This document shows positions 1-8,007 of a DNA stretch of 64,000 nt, one piece after another; position 1 is the first letter of the stretch, and each line of letters opens with the position of its first letter. The stretch is from an uncultured Granulosicoccus sp. Its GTDB lineage: Bacteria; Pseudomonadota; Gammaproteobacteria; Granulosicoccales; Granulosicoccaceae. The stretch spans positions 7,176 through 71,175 of the forward strand of contig CALDSR010000039.1 of assembly GCA_937924505.1 (NCBI GenBank). Direction: 5' to 3'. The position numbers were made by a program, and so were the translations under genes. Under the pieces are notes generated by a model. The model was given only the letters and a program-made list of their open reading frames with translations. It searched no databases and was not told where the DNA came from.

Positions 1-20
1 TTATGGAGTTGGAGAAATGC

Positions 21-2027
21 ATGGCGGTTGCTTGGGGAATCATCGGGCCCGGAAATATAGCCGCCGCTTTCGCCGGTGGGCTCAAGGATGCGCCGGGTTC
101 GAGCTTGCTTGCAATCGCCAGCAGAAATGAAGCCCGCCTTGCGTCGTTCGGCGATGCGCATGGTATTGCCGCAGAAAAGCGCTACAACAGTTATGCAGAA
201 TTGGTCGCCGATGAGGCGGTCGATGCCATCTACATCGCCACACCGCATCCGTGGCATCTGGAACATAGTGTGCTGGCGTTGCGAGCAGGAAAACATGTCT
301 TGTGTGAAAAGCCTGCGGGCATGTTTGCCCAAGAGGTGGTTACCATCACCGAGATTGCGAAACAGGAAAATCGCTTCTTTATGGAAGCCTTCATGTATCG
401 CTGTCATCCGCAAATTCATCGTGTGGCCGAGCTGGTCAGGTCGGGGGCGATCGGTAAGGTCACCTACATTGAAGCCAACTTCAGTTTCAAAGCACCGTTC
501 GATGCTGATTCGCGTCTGTACAACCATGCGCTCGGTGGCGGCGGTATTCTGGATGTCGGGTGTTATCCGGTGTCGTTTTCACGCTTGATCGCTGGTGCTG
601 CTGTCGGCGCTGACTATGCAGAGCCTGTGTCAGTAAAGGCGGTGGGGCGATTGGCAAAGACCAAAGTGGATGAATATACGCGCGCCTTGTTGATGTTTGA
701 GTCAGGTATCAGTGCTCTGTGTACCACGGCGGTCGCGGAGAACGCGGCGGGGCTTACTCGCGTTCATGGCACGAACGGCGTGATCGAATTGCCTGAGCCC
801 TGGTTGCCGGGAAATGGCCGTAAGCAATGTGATGCGACAATTCATATCACTGATAAGTCAGGGAGTCGTCAAGAGTCGTTTACCGATTTAAAGCATCACT
901 ACAGTTTTGAAATCGATGTGGCCAACCAGGCTATTGAGAACGGCTTGCTTGAAGCATCCTCGCCCGCCTTGAACTGGCAGGAGAGTATTGGTAATGCCCG
1001 TGTGCTTGATCAATGGCGACGAGAAGTGGGTTATGTTGCCGCAGGCGAGACGCTCAAGACCAATCGTTTGACACCGGGGGTGTTGCCAACGGGATTGCCG
1101 GTCATGCCATTGCGACAGATACCGGGAGTTGAGTCTGCCGTGTCCCGATTGGTGATGGGATGTGACAACCAAATGAATATCGGCGATGGCGCACTCGTCT
1201 GGGATGCTTTTTGGGAAGCGGGTGGTAATGTTTTCGATACTGCGCATATATATGGCAATGGTTTACATGAACGCGTTCTGGGGCAGTGGTTGGCGTCGCG
1301 TGGTGTTGCTGATTCTGCCGTTGTCGTTGTCAAAGGCGCGCATTCACCCTATTGCACGCCACGCAGTATCGGCATCGAGCTAGAAGAATCCTTGACTCGT
1401 TTGAAACTGGCGCGCGCACCGATCTACATCATGCATCGCGATAATCCGGATGTGCCGGTCGGTGAGTTTGTTGACGCACTGGATGAACTGCATCAAAAGG
1501 GGCAGCTTGGGATAGTGGGTGGTTCCAATTGGACACCGGAGCGCCTTCGCGAAGCGCGTGACTACGCGGTACGTCATGACAAAGTCATGATGTCGGTGTT
1601 GAATAATAATTTGTCACTGGCCGTCATGCAAAAACCTGTCTGGCCAGGGTGTATTTCATCCAATGATGTGTCATCACTGGAATGGTTGGCGCAGGAGCAG
1701 ATAACGCACTTTTCGTGGTCGTCTCAGGCAAGGGGTTATTTTCTTGATGAAGCGCTGCGTGGTCGGCTGCCACATTCCACATCACCGTTGCGTTGTTTTG
1801 AGAGTCCTGAAAATCAGGAACGGCGCGCACGTGCAATGAGATTGGCTGCGCGACAAGGACAAAGATATTCAGCCAATGATGTGGCGCTCGCCTGGGTGTT
1901 GCATCAGGCGTTTCCGTCATTTGCATTGATTGGGCCGAGAAGTGCCGGTGAGCTGGTGTCGACGATCAACGCACTGGATATCAGTCTTGAAGCGTCGGAT
2001 GTCAGTTGGTTGAATCTTGAAACCTGA
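21..2027 (+). CDS. Fused Gfo/Idh/MocA oxidoreductase - aldo/keto reductase
   Basis: A 668-residue two-domain oxidoreductase. Residues about 1-345 are a Gfo/Idh/MocA dehydrogenase: Rossmann start (WGIIGPGNIAAAF) and the family's EKP motif (HVLCEKPAG). Residues about 370-668 are an aldo/keto reductase: FDTAHIYG supplies the Asp and Tyr of the AKR tetrad, VVVVKGAH the Lys and IYIMHRDN the His, so both active sites look intact. Each family normally has about 330 residues and is a separate protein, so this is a true fusion. Start ATG 21 is preferred over ATG 3 because GGAG (11-14) lies six bases before it. The stop overlaps the next gene's start (TGATG), suggesting one operon with the permease. 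Substrate unknown; sugar or cyclitol oxidation-reduction is inference. Confidence 0.85.
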   Translation: MAVAWGIIGPGNIAAAFAGGLKDAPGSSLLAIASRNEARLASFGDAHGIAAEKRYNSYAELVADEAVDAIYIATPHPWHLEHSVLALRAGKHVLCEKPAGMFAQEVVTITEIAKQENRFFMEAFMYRCHPQIHRVAELVRSGAIGKVTYIEANFSFKAPFDADSRLYNHALGGGGILDVGCYPVSFSRLIAGAAVGADYAEPVSVKAVGRLAKTKVDEYTRALLMFESGISALCTTAVAENAAGLTRVHGTNGVIELPEPWLPGNGRKQCDATIHITDKSGSRQESFTDLKHHYSFEIDVANQAIENGLLEASSPALNWQESIGNARVLDQWRREVGYVAAGETLKTNRLTPGVLPTGLPVMPLRQIPGVESAVSRLVMGCDNQMNIGDGALVWDAFWEAGGNVFDTAHIYGNGLHERVLGQWLASRGVADSAVVVVKGAHSPYCTPRSIGIELEESLTRLKLARAPIYIMHRDNPDVPVGEFVDALDELHQKGQLGIVGGSNWTPERLREARDYAVRHDKVMMSVLNNNLSLAVMQKPVWPGCISSNDVSSLEWLAQEQITHFSWSSQARGYFLDEALRGRLPHSTSPLRCFESPENQERRARAMRLAARQGQRYSANDVALAWVLHQAFPSFALIGPRSAGELVSTINALDISLEASDVSWLNLET

Positions 2028-2782
2028 TGCCAGACATTGACAGCTTTGTCTTGATCGCCATTGTCGTGTATGTGTTGGCTGGTATGGTCAAGGGCACCAT
2101 CGGCATCGGATTGCCGACCACGGCGGTCAGTTTGATGGCGCAAGTGACCGATGCACGTAGTGCGGTCACTCTGGTTGTCATACCCATGTTTGTCACTAAT
2201 CTTTGGCAGGTTATTCGTAGTGGCCGGGTAGTCTGGGTATTGCAATCGTTCTGGCGACTGGCGCTGACAATGACTGTAGGGATCGGTGTATTTGCCTTGT
2301 ATGCAACATCGGTGTCGGTGAATTTCATGACTCTGACCTTGGGTTTGGTCGTAACACTGTTTGCTCTGGTAAATTTGTATCAGGATATTCCGGCCATACC
2401 GCAACGATTTGATTCCGCAGCGCAGATTACCGCAGGTGCTAGCGCGGGTGTCATTGGCGGGATAGCGGGTGTGTGGTCGCCACCGATGATGATATATCTG
2501 AGTTCACGGAAACTCACGAAAGAAGAATTTGTGTCCACTGTTGGCTTGCTGTTGATGCTAGGCAGTATGGCTTTGGGTGTGGCCTATATGCAAAACGGCA
2601 TCATGTCAGTCGACCGTAGCGGATTGTCCGCCATGCTGGTGTTACCGGCGATGCTTGGCTTTATGCTTGGGGAGAAAATTCGCAACCGCATGAGCGGTGA
2701 TGGATTTCATCGTGCAGTGTTGATTTTCTTTTTACTCATGGGACTGAACCTGATACGTCGCGCTGTCATGGACATGTTGTAG
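2027..2782 (+). CDS. TauE/SafE (TSUP) family membrane permease
   Basis: A 251-residue, very hydrophobic protein with about seven or eight predicted membrane segments and the glycine-rich N-terminal signature of TSUP proteins (GMVKGTIGIGLPTTAV), repeated in the second half (AGASAGVIGGIAGVWSPPMMIY). The internal duplication is typical of the sulfite/sulfoacetate exporter family. It starts inside the stop codon of the fused oxidoreductase (TGATG), so translation is probably coupled. The family moves sulfite, sulfonates or organic anions. The substrate cannot be read from the sequence, and the oxidoreductase neighbour suggests an organic acid. Confidence 0.85.
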   Translation: MPDIDSFVLIAIVVYVLAGMVKGTIGIGLPTTAVSLMAQVTDARSAVTLVVIPMFVTNLWQVIRSGRVVWVLQSFWRLALTMTVGIGVFALYATSVSVNFMTLTLGLVVTLFALVNLYQDIPAIPQRFDSAAQITAGASAGVIGGIAGVWSPPMMIYLSSRKLTKEEFVSTVGLLLMLGSMALGVAYMQNGIMSVDRSGLSAMLVLPAMLGFMLGEKIRNRMSGDGFHRAVLIFFLLMGLNLIRRAVMDML

Positions 2783-2786
2783 CAGG

Positions 2787-3440
2787 ATGTCTGTCTCACT
2801 CGCTGAAATTCCGGATTTACCCGTGTGTTTCGAGGATGACGATCTGATTGTTGTGGATAAACCATCAGGCTTGTTATCCCAACCAGGCAAGACCGTGAAT
2901 GATTCTGTTGCGACGCGTGTAGCACTTGCACGACCGGATGCCACCGGGCCGCTGATTGTCCATCGTCTGGATATGGATACTTCAGGCTTGTTGTTGCTGG
3001 CAAAAAATCCTGAAATGCATCGTGCAATGGCCCGTTTGTTCGAGTTACGGGGAGTTCGAAAGCGCTATGTTGCGGAATTGAATATACCGGTTGATGCTTC
3101 GGGTGGGCTGATCAGTCTGCCGATCAGACGGGATCATGACACGCGACCTAGGCAGCTCGTTTGTTATACCAACGGCAAACCTTCGGTGACGGCCTGGTAT
3201 CGCGCTGCATCAACGACGCGTAGTGGACGATTGATCAAACTGATTCCGCTTACCGGTCGTACACATCAATTGAGAGTGCATGCGTCTCATCCTTTGGGTT
3301 TGAGTAACCCGATTGCAGGTGATCGTTTATATGGAGTGGCGGATAATAAACGACTCATGTTGCATGCCGAGTATCTCGGATTTACACATCCGCTCAGTGG
3401 GGCGCCGTGCGAGCTGTTCTGTCCCGCGGCTTTCAGTTGA
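2787..3440 (+). CDS. rluA: RluA-family RNA pseudouridine synthase
   Basis: A 217-residue enzyme converting uridine to pseudouridine in structured RNA. It has the catalytic motif HRLDMDTSGLLLLAKN with the invariant Asp, and the downstream GRTHQLRVH motif of the RluA superfamily. There is no S4 domain, and the short length fits RluA, the dual 23S rRNA U746/tRNA U32 enzyme, better than RluC or RluD. It starts four bases after the permease stop. No strong Shine-Dalgarno is seen, so coupling to the upstream gene is likely. The exact RNA target is inferred from length and lack of the S4 domain only. Confidence 0.85.
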   Translation: MSVSLAEIPDLPVCFEDDDLIVVDKPSGLLSQPGKTVNDSVATRVALARPDATGPLIVHRLDMDTSGLLLLAKNPEMHRAMARLFELRGVRKRYVAELNIPVDASGGLISLPIRRDHDTRPRQLVCYTNGKPSVTAWYRAASTTRSGRLIKLIPLTGRTHQLRVHASHPLGLSNPIAGDRLYGVADNKRLMLHAEYLGFTHPLSGAPCELFCPAAFS

Positions 3441-3466
3441 GTAACTACAATGATTGAGGGTATGGC

Positions 3467-3868
3467 ATGAAGGTATTTCTGGTTGCTTACGCTGCGGCCT
3501 TGCTGGCGTTTCTCGTGATAGATGGCATCTGGTTGGGCGTTGTCGCGCGGCAGTTCTATGCTGCTGAACTGGGTGACTTGTTGAAGCGCAATATCCTCGC
3601 GGTGCCAGCAACGGTATTTTACCTTGGGTATACCGCCGGGCTTGTCTATCTCGCGGTGCGACCGGGTGAGCCAGATATCAGCTTGCTAAACGTTGCCTTG
3701 ACAGGGGCGCTTGTGGGCCTGATGGCTTATGGGACTTACGATATGACCAATCTTGCGACGGTGCGTGACTGGCCCGTGTTGATGAGTGTGGTTGACATGA
3801 TTTGGGGCGCTGTTCTGTCCGGAGCTGTTGCACTTACTGCGGCTGTCGTTGTACGAAAGTTCATGTAA
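3467..3868 (+). CDS. DUF2177 family small membrane protein
   Basis: A 133-residue integral membrane protein with about four transmembrane helices. The pattern (start MKVFLVAYAAALLAFLVIDG, central MAYGTYDMTNLAT, later MIWGAVLSGAV) matches the DUF2177 family of uncharacterised bacterial membrane proteins. It lies 26 bases after rluA on the same strand and probably ends this small operon. Function unknown; there is no catalytic motif to suggest enzymatic activity. Confidence 0.8.
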   Translation: MKVFLVAYAAALLAFLVIDGIWLGVVARQFYAAELGDLLKRNILAVPATVFYLGYTAGLVYLAVRPGEPDISLLNVALTGALVGLMAYGTYDMTNLATVRDWPVLMSVVDMIWGAVLSGAVALTAAVVVRKFM

Positions 3869-3966
3869 CCGCTGATTCGACTCATTTCTGTGTTTTGACT
3901 TTGCGCTGTACACCATGAAATACAAACGTCTATTGAACATAATATGTGTGCAAATAATTTTTGGTA

Positions 3967-3999
3967 GTAGCAGCGCATCCCATAGCGATGGGTTGCTAC
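3967..3999 (-). terminator. Weak hairpin at the end of the mgd operon
   Basis: Imperfect inverted repeat: GTAGCA (3967-3972) pairs with TGCTAC (3994-3999) and CCCAT (3979-3983) with ATGGG (3988-3992), with a six-base asymmetric bulge. There is no clear T-run on either strand, so it is at best a weak or factor-assisted terminator between the convergent DUF2177 gene and the mgd operon. Confidence 0.35.
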
Positions 4000-4112
4000 G
4001 CCGTTTCGGAAAAGGCTTCAATTGCTTCGTCAGGTAATTCTGCGGGTGCGGCCAGTGGGGCTAGCGTAAATTTCGCACGATCCTCTGCATGCGGAAACTT
4101 GTAATGAATCAC
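3996..4112 (-). CDS. Candidate 38-residue ORF overlapping the mgdD stop
   Basis: An open frame starting with GTG that overlaps the mgdD stop codon (GTGA arrangement), which often marks translational coupling. The predicted product begins VIHYKFPHAEDRAKFTLAP and ends EAIEAFSETA. It is acidic at the C-terminus and alanine/proline rich, with no membrane segment. No Shine-Dalgarno is seen and no family is recognised. It could be a coupled small subunit, a remnant of a longer gene, or chance. A hairpin lies at its 3' end. Confidence 0.3.
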   Translation of the reverse strand: MIHYKFPHAEDRAKFTLAPLAAPAELPDEAIEAFSETA

Positions 4113-4714
4113 AATTCATTTACGTTGAGTATCGAGGTATGCAGGGCATGCCATAGTGATACAGCAGAGGAGCGTGGCGACAACAGGCGAAAACCATTCG
4201 TGTCAGTTCGCATCAGGATGACTGACAGATGTTCCATAACCGTACGTGACACGCTAGCGTCGGTAAAAATACTGTCGTGCAAGTCAAGGGGGCAGATACG
4301 TTCGAGTGCGGCAATGGCCAAGGGGCCCTGCAAATCCACCACTACCCAGCTGTCGGATTGATCAGTCAGATAAACGGTATCGCCGAGTGCTTGTTGCACA
4401 AGCTGGACGGGTTCGTCATCCGGGTAATCGAAAATCAGGAACCACTGGTCGGTTTGTAGCGATAGCAATTCAAGATTCGCAAATGCTTCGGAGAATTTCG
4501 TAGCTTTGCTTCGCTTGCCGACTGCTGCAGGCGATAACGTTAACGCCGATTGAAGAGCTGTCTTGGCAGCGTTGTCACCGCCGAGTGGAATCGCTGCCGA
4601 CACGATAGCGAGTTCGGTGAATTCGGTGAGTGTGGTCTCACCGATTTTTTCTACCACCCCTTTGAGTGGGGAGCGCCCATGCAGTTTCAGGGCTGTTGAA
4701 TTCACGTCAGACAC
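4109..4714 (-). CDS. mgdD: N-methylglutamate dehydrogenase subunit D (sarcosine oxidase gamma-like)
   Basis: A 201-residue protein of the heterotetrameric sarcosine oxidase gamma-subunit family, the small GcvT-like subunit of the complex. It is the last recognised gene of mgdABCD and overlaps the end of mgdC by eight bases, as expected for stoichiometric subunits. In this island, with gmaS and mgsABC beside it, the complex is better read as N-methylglutamate dehydrogenase (N-methylglutamate -> glutamate + formaldehyde or methylene-folate) than sarcosine oxidase. The sequence alone does not separate these two activities; the assignment rests on gene context. Confidence 0.8.
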   Translation of the reverse strand: MSDVNSTALKLHGRSPLKGVVEKIGETTLTEFTELAIVSAAIPLGGDNAAKTALQSALTLSPAAVGKRSKATKFSEAFANLELLSLQTDQWFLIFDYPDDEPVQLVQQALGDTVYLTDQSDSWVVVDLQGPLAIAALERICPLDLHDSIFTDASVSRTVMEHLSVILMRTDTNGFRLLSPRSSAVSLWHALHTSILNVNEL

Positions 4715-7685
4715 GCAGACGATCTCCTTTCGGGTCGATAAAGTGCGGTGAGACTATCTCGACCGGGATATCTTCACCGCGCAGGGGGTCAGCTGCGCGT
4801 ACTGTTTCGCCGATTCGATCCTGTCCGCGTTGCAAATATCCAAGACCGATATAGGTCTGTAAATTGGGCGAGTAACAGACGGAAGTCATCCAGCCTTCGT
4901 CGTTGTGCATATTCATATCCGCGTCATGGGCGAGGAAATGAGCACCGGCTTTCAAGGTTTGCCTCGGGTCAACCGGTTTGAAACCGACGAGCGCGAGGTC
5001 ATCATCCTTGTTGAGTCCAGCGCGTTCAGACAGAACGTTACCGATGCTGTCTTTTTTCTTCGACACCATACGGCCGAGTCCGATGTTTCTGGCTGTGGTC
5101 TGACCGTTCAATTCGTTACCGGTTGCGTGGCCTTTTTCGATACGCATGACGCCGAGTGCTTCGGTGCCGTATGGGACTACCTTGTATTCTTCACCCGCGG
5201 ACATCAGGGCGCGCATCAGACTATCGCCATAGCGGGCCGGGACAGCGATTTCGTAGGCAAGCTCGCCGGAGAACGATATGCGGAACAGGCGTGCCGGCGT
5301 GCCATGACATATAGTGAGCTTGGCACAGGCCATAAATGGAAACGCTTCATTGTTTATATCGAAGGGTTTGTCGACAATCTTTTCAAGTAGCTTTCGGGAG
5401 TTGGGACCCGCAACCGCGTATTGCGCCCATTGATCGGTAGCGGAGATCAGATGTACGTCCATATCGGGCCACAGACATTGTCGGCAGAATTCCATATGAC
5501 GAAACACACTAACGGCATTGGCGGTTGTCGTTGTCATGACAAAATGCGTGTCACTGAATCGCGCGGTCGTACCATCGTCCATCATGATGCCGTCTTCACG
5601 CAGCATCAATCCATAGCGAACCTTGCCAACGGCCAGTGTTGAATAGGTGTTGGCGTAGACTTTATCCAGAAACGCTGCGGCATCCCGGCCTTGAACATCA
5701 ATTTTGCCAAGCGTCGTTACATCGCAGATGCCAACACTGCTACGTGTTTGCAGTACTTCACGGTCAACACTGTCGCGCCAGTAAGTCTCACCATCTTTCG
5801 GATACCACTGCGCGCGTAACCAGGGGCCAACTTCAACAAATACGGCATTTTGTTCCGTCGCCCAGTCATGGCTGGGTGTGTGTCGTGTTGGCTTGAATTC
5901 CTTACCGCGTGATCGTCCGGCAAATGCACCGATGGGTACCGGTGTATAAGGCGGACGAAAGATCGTTGTACCGGTCTCTTCGATCGTCTTGCCTGCCATG
6001 TCCGCCATGATGGCGAGACCCAGAACATTCGCTGTCTTGCCTTGATCGGTTGCCATACCGAGCGTTGTGTATCGCTTGAGATGCTCTACAGCACGAAAAC
6101 CGTCCTGATGTGAAAGCTTGATGTCTTTGGTGGTCACATCGTTTTGCAAGTCGATCCAGGCGCGTTGCGCAATGCCTTTGACTTGCCAGAATGCTTCGAT
6201 ATTGCTGGGTTCGTCTTCTGCCTTTGGTACGCTCATGGCAGGTGTCGCACCGAGTTCCTCAATAAACGTGTTGGATTGCTCAAGGCCACTTTGCAAGGCT
6301 TTAGCTAATGTCAGCGCGCCATTTGCAGCGCCGGCGACTGCCATGCCGGCCGGTAAATCACTACCCGGCACAAAGGCGGCGAGCGTTTCATTCCAGATTG
6401 GTCGACTACGTTGGTGGCAAGTGAGGTGTACGTTCGGATTCCAACCGCCGCTGACGGCAAGACAATCACATGAGATCTCTCTGGTTTCCCCACGGCTGTT
6501 GTCGCGAACACTGATGACAGAGAGTCCGAGTCGTCCTTCGGTGTTGACGACCTCGCTGTTGAGAAAGCGGGGTATACCTTCAAGCTCAAACGGTGCTTGA
6601 GAACGAGGGTCGACAATCGCAACGACCTTGATGCCGTTGCGCTGACAGTCGGCGGCTGTCCGCCATCCATCATCGTTGTTGGTAAAGATGGCGACTTCAT
6701 TACCGGGCGCAACACCAAATCGGTTGATGTAGCTGCGTACCGATCCGGCCAGCATGACACCGGGTCGATCGTTGTTGCCGAAGGCAATCGATCGCTCGGT
6801 TGAACCGGCACACAGCAGACAACGTTTTGTATAAAGACGCCAAAGGATTTGACGCGGTTTGCCGTTTGACGAGGGCAGGTGATCAGTCTTGCGCTCGAGC
6901 GCACCGAAGACTCCATGATCGAATGCGCCGTACACGGTTGTGCGCGTCATCAATCGAACGTTGGACAGGGAACGGAGTTCATTGATGCTTTGGCGTGCCC
7001 AGTCACTGGAAGCCATCTGATCGATCGAATCATGTTCAGCATTGAGTCTGCCACCGGGTAGAAAGTCTTCGTCGGCGAGAATGACGCGTAAACCTGAGCG
7101 ACCGGCATTAAGTGCGGCGGTGATGCCGGCGGCTCCTGCGCCGATGATAAGCAGCTCAGCATGCAGAAACCCTTTGTCATAGACATCAGGGTCAGCCTGC
7201 TTTGAGAGTCTGCCAAGACCGGCAGACGCACGGATGATGGGTTCGTAAATTTTTTCCCAGAATACCTTGGGCCACATGAAGGTCTTGTAGTAGAAGCCCG
7301 CACCGAGAAACGCCGACAAGCGATCGTTGATCGCCATGAAATCGAACGTCAAGGGGCCGCGATGATTTTGGCTGCGGGCTTCAAGATACGGATACAGTTC
7401 GGCGACCGTCGCTCGCGTGTTGGGCTCTCGATAGGCGTCGGTTCGTAATTCAAGCAATGCATTTGGTTCTTCCGCACCTGCGCTAAAGATGCCGCGTGGG
7501 CGGTGATACTTGAATGATCTTCCGACCAGTCTTTGCCCGTTAGCCAGCAAGGCACTGGCAAGCGTGTCTCCCGGATGACCATGAAATTTGCGATCATTGA
7601 AAATGAACGGCACGCGTTCACGTGTGTTGACCAGACCCGAGCTGACGCGTTGAATCTGCTTGTTGGGTGTATCAGCTTGATTCAT
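4707..7685 (-). CDS. mgdC: N-methylglutamate dehydrogenase subunit C (sarcosine oxidase alpha-like)
   Basis: The 992-residue large subunit. Residues about 25-110 resemble the Fer2_4 fold but contain no cysteines, as is usual for this alpha subunit, so no Fe-S cluster is expected there. A dinucleotide-binding motif IIGAGAAG lies at 180-187, followed by an FAD/NAD domain to about 480, then a C-terminal aminomethyltransferase (GcvT-like, folate-binding) domain from about 600 to the end (SSVGICDVTTLGKIDVQG, FSGELAYEIAVP). The family length is close to 1000, so it is complete. It overlaps mgdB by four bases and mgdD by eight. The folate domain implies the methyl group is delivered to tetrahydrofolate as methylene-THF (family knowledge). 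Role inferred from neighbouring gmaS and mgsABC. Confidence 0.88.
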   Translation of the reverse strand: MNQADTPNKQIQRVSSGLVNTRERVPFIFNDRKFHGHPGDTLASALLANGQRLVGRSFKYHRPRGIFSAGAEEPNALLELRTDAYREPNTRATVAELYPYLEARSQNHRGPLTFDFMAINDRLSAFLGAGFYYKTFMWPKVFWEKIYEPIIRASAGLGRLSKQADPDVYDKGFLHAELLIIGAGAAGITAALNAGRSGLRVILADEDFLPGGRLNAEHDSIDQMASSDWARQSINELRSLSNVRLMTRTTVYGAFDHGVFGALERKTDHLPSSNGKPRQILWRLYTKRCLLCAGSTERSIAFGNNDRPGVMLAGSVRSYINRFGVAPGNEVAIFTNNDDGWRTAADCQRNGIKVVAIVDPRSQAPFELEGIPRFLNSEVVNTEGRLGLSVISVRDNSRGETREISCDCLAVSGGWNPNVHLTCHQRSRPIWNETLAAFVPGSDLPAGMAVAGAANGALTLAKALQSGLEQSNTFIEELGATPAMSVPKAEDEPSNIEAFWQVKGIAQRAWIDLQNDVTTKDIKLSHQDGFRAVEHLKRYTTLGMATDQGKTANVLGLAIMADMAGKTIEETGTTIFRPPYTPVPIGAFAGRSRGKEFKPTRHTPSHDWATEQNAVFVEVGPWLRAQWYPKDGETYWRDSVDREVLQTRSSVGICDVTTLGKIDVQGRDAAAFLDKVYANTYSTLAVGKVRYGLMLREDGIMMDDGTTARFSDTHFVMTTTTANAVSVFRHMEFCRQCLWPDMDVHLISATDQWAQYAVAGPNSRKLLEKIVDKPFDINNEAFPFMACAKLTICHGTPARLFRISFSGELAYEIAVPARYGDSLMRALMSAGEEYKVVPYGTEALGVMRIEKGHATGNELNGQTTARNIGLGRMVSKKKDSIGNVLSERAGLNKDDDLALVGFKPVDPRQTLKAGAHFLAHDADMNMHNDEGWMTSVCYSPNLQTYIGLGYLQRGQDRIGETVRAADPLRGEDIPVEIVSPHFIDPKGDRLRV

Positions 7686-7993
7686 GATGATGGCGCCTTG
7701 TTGGCTTGGAGGTGTCGGGCGACATCGCGTGCCAACTCAACGCTTTGTATATCGTGTGTCAATGTATTGCGCGTCACGATCAGCCAGGAACGATCGCCTT
7801 GCTCGTGATACCAGAGTTCACGGTGGGTGCCTGCCGGGTTGTCACGCAAGTACAGATAATCATGAAATGCGTCGATAGCAGCCTCACGATCGCTAAAGGC
7901 TTCTGGGTCAGGCCTGTGTATCAAACTCGCATCACCGAGACAGACAAACTCGGCAGCATCACGCGGGCCAAGCAGAGGATGGTTGATGATCAT
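7682..7993 (-). CDS. mgdB: N-methylglutamate dehydrogenase subunit B (sarcosine oxidase delta-like)
   Basis: A 103-residue delta subunit. The start (MIINHPLLGPRDAAEF) and middle (YLYLRDNPAGTHRELWYH) match the SoxD family. Canonical SoxD carries a zinc site made of two N-terminal cysteines (CPxCG), a His and a third Cys. Here the first motif reads HPLLG (His5, Leu8) and the third position is Asp67 (H63-EQG-D67), so the classical zinc site is absent or rebuilt. Only one Cys (18) is present. The four-base overlap with mgdC and 14-base gap from mgdA support a tight operon. Confidence 0.85.
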   Translation of the reverse strand: MIINHPLLGPRDAAEFVCLGDASLIHRPDPEAFSDREAAIDAFHDYLYLRDNPAGTHRELWYHEQGDRSWLIVTRNTLTHDIQSVELARDVARHLQANKAPSS

Positions 7994-8007
7994 GACTATC
8001 GCTCCTC

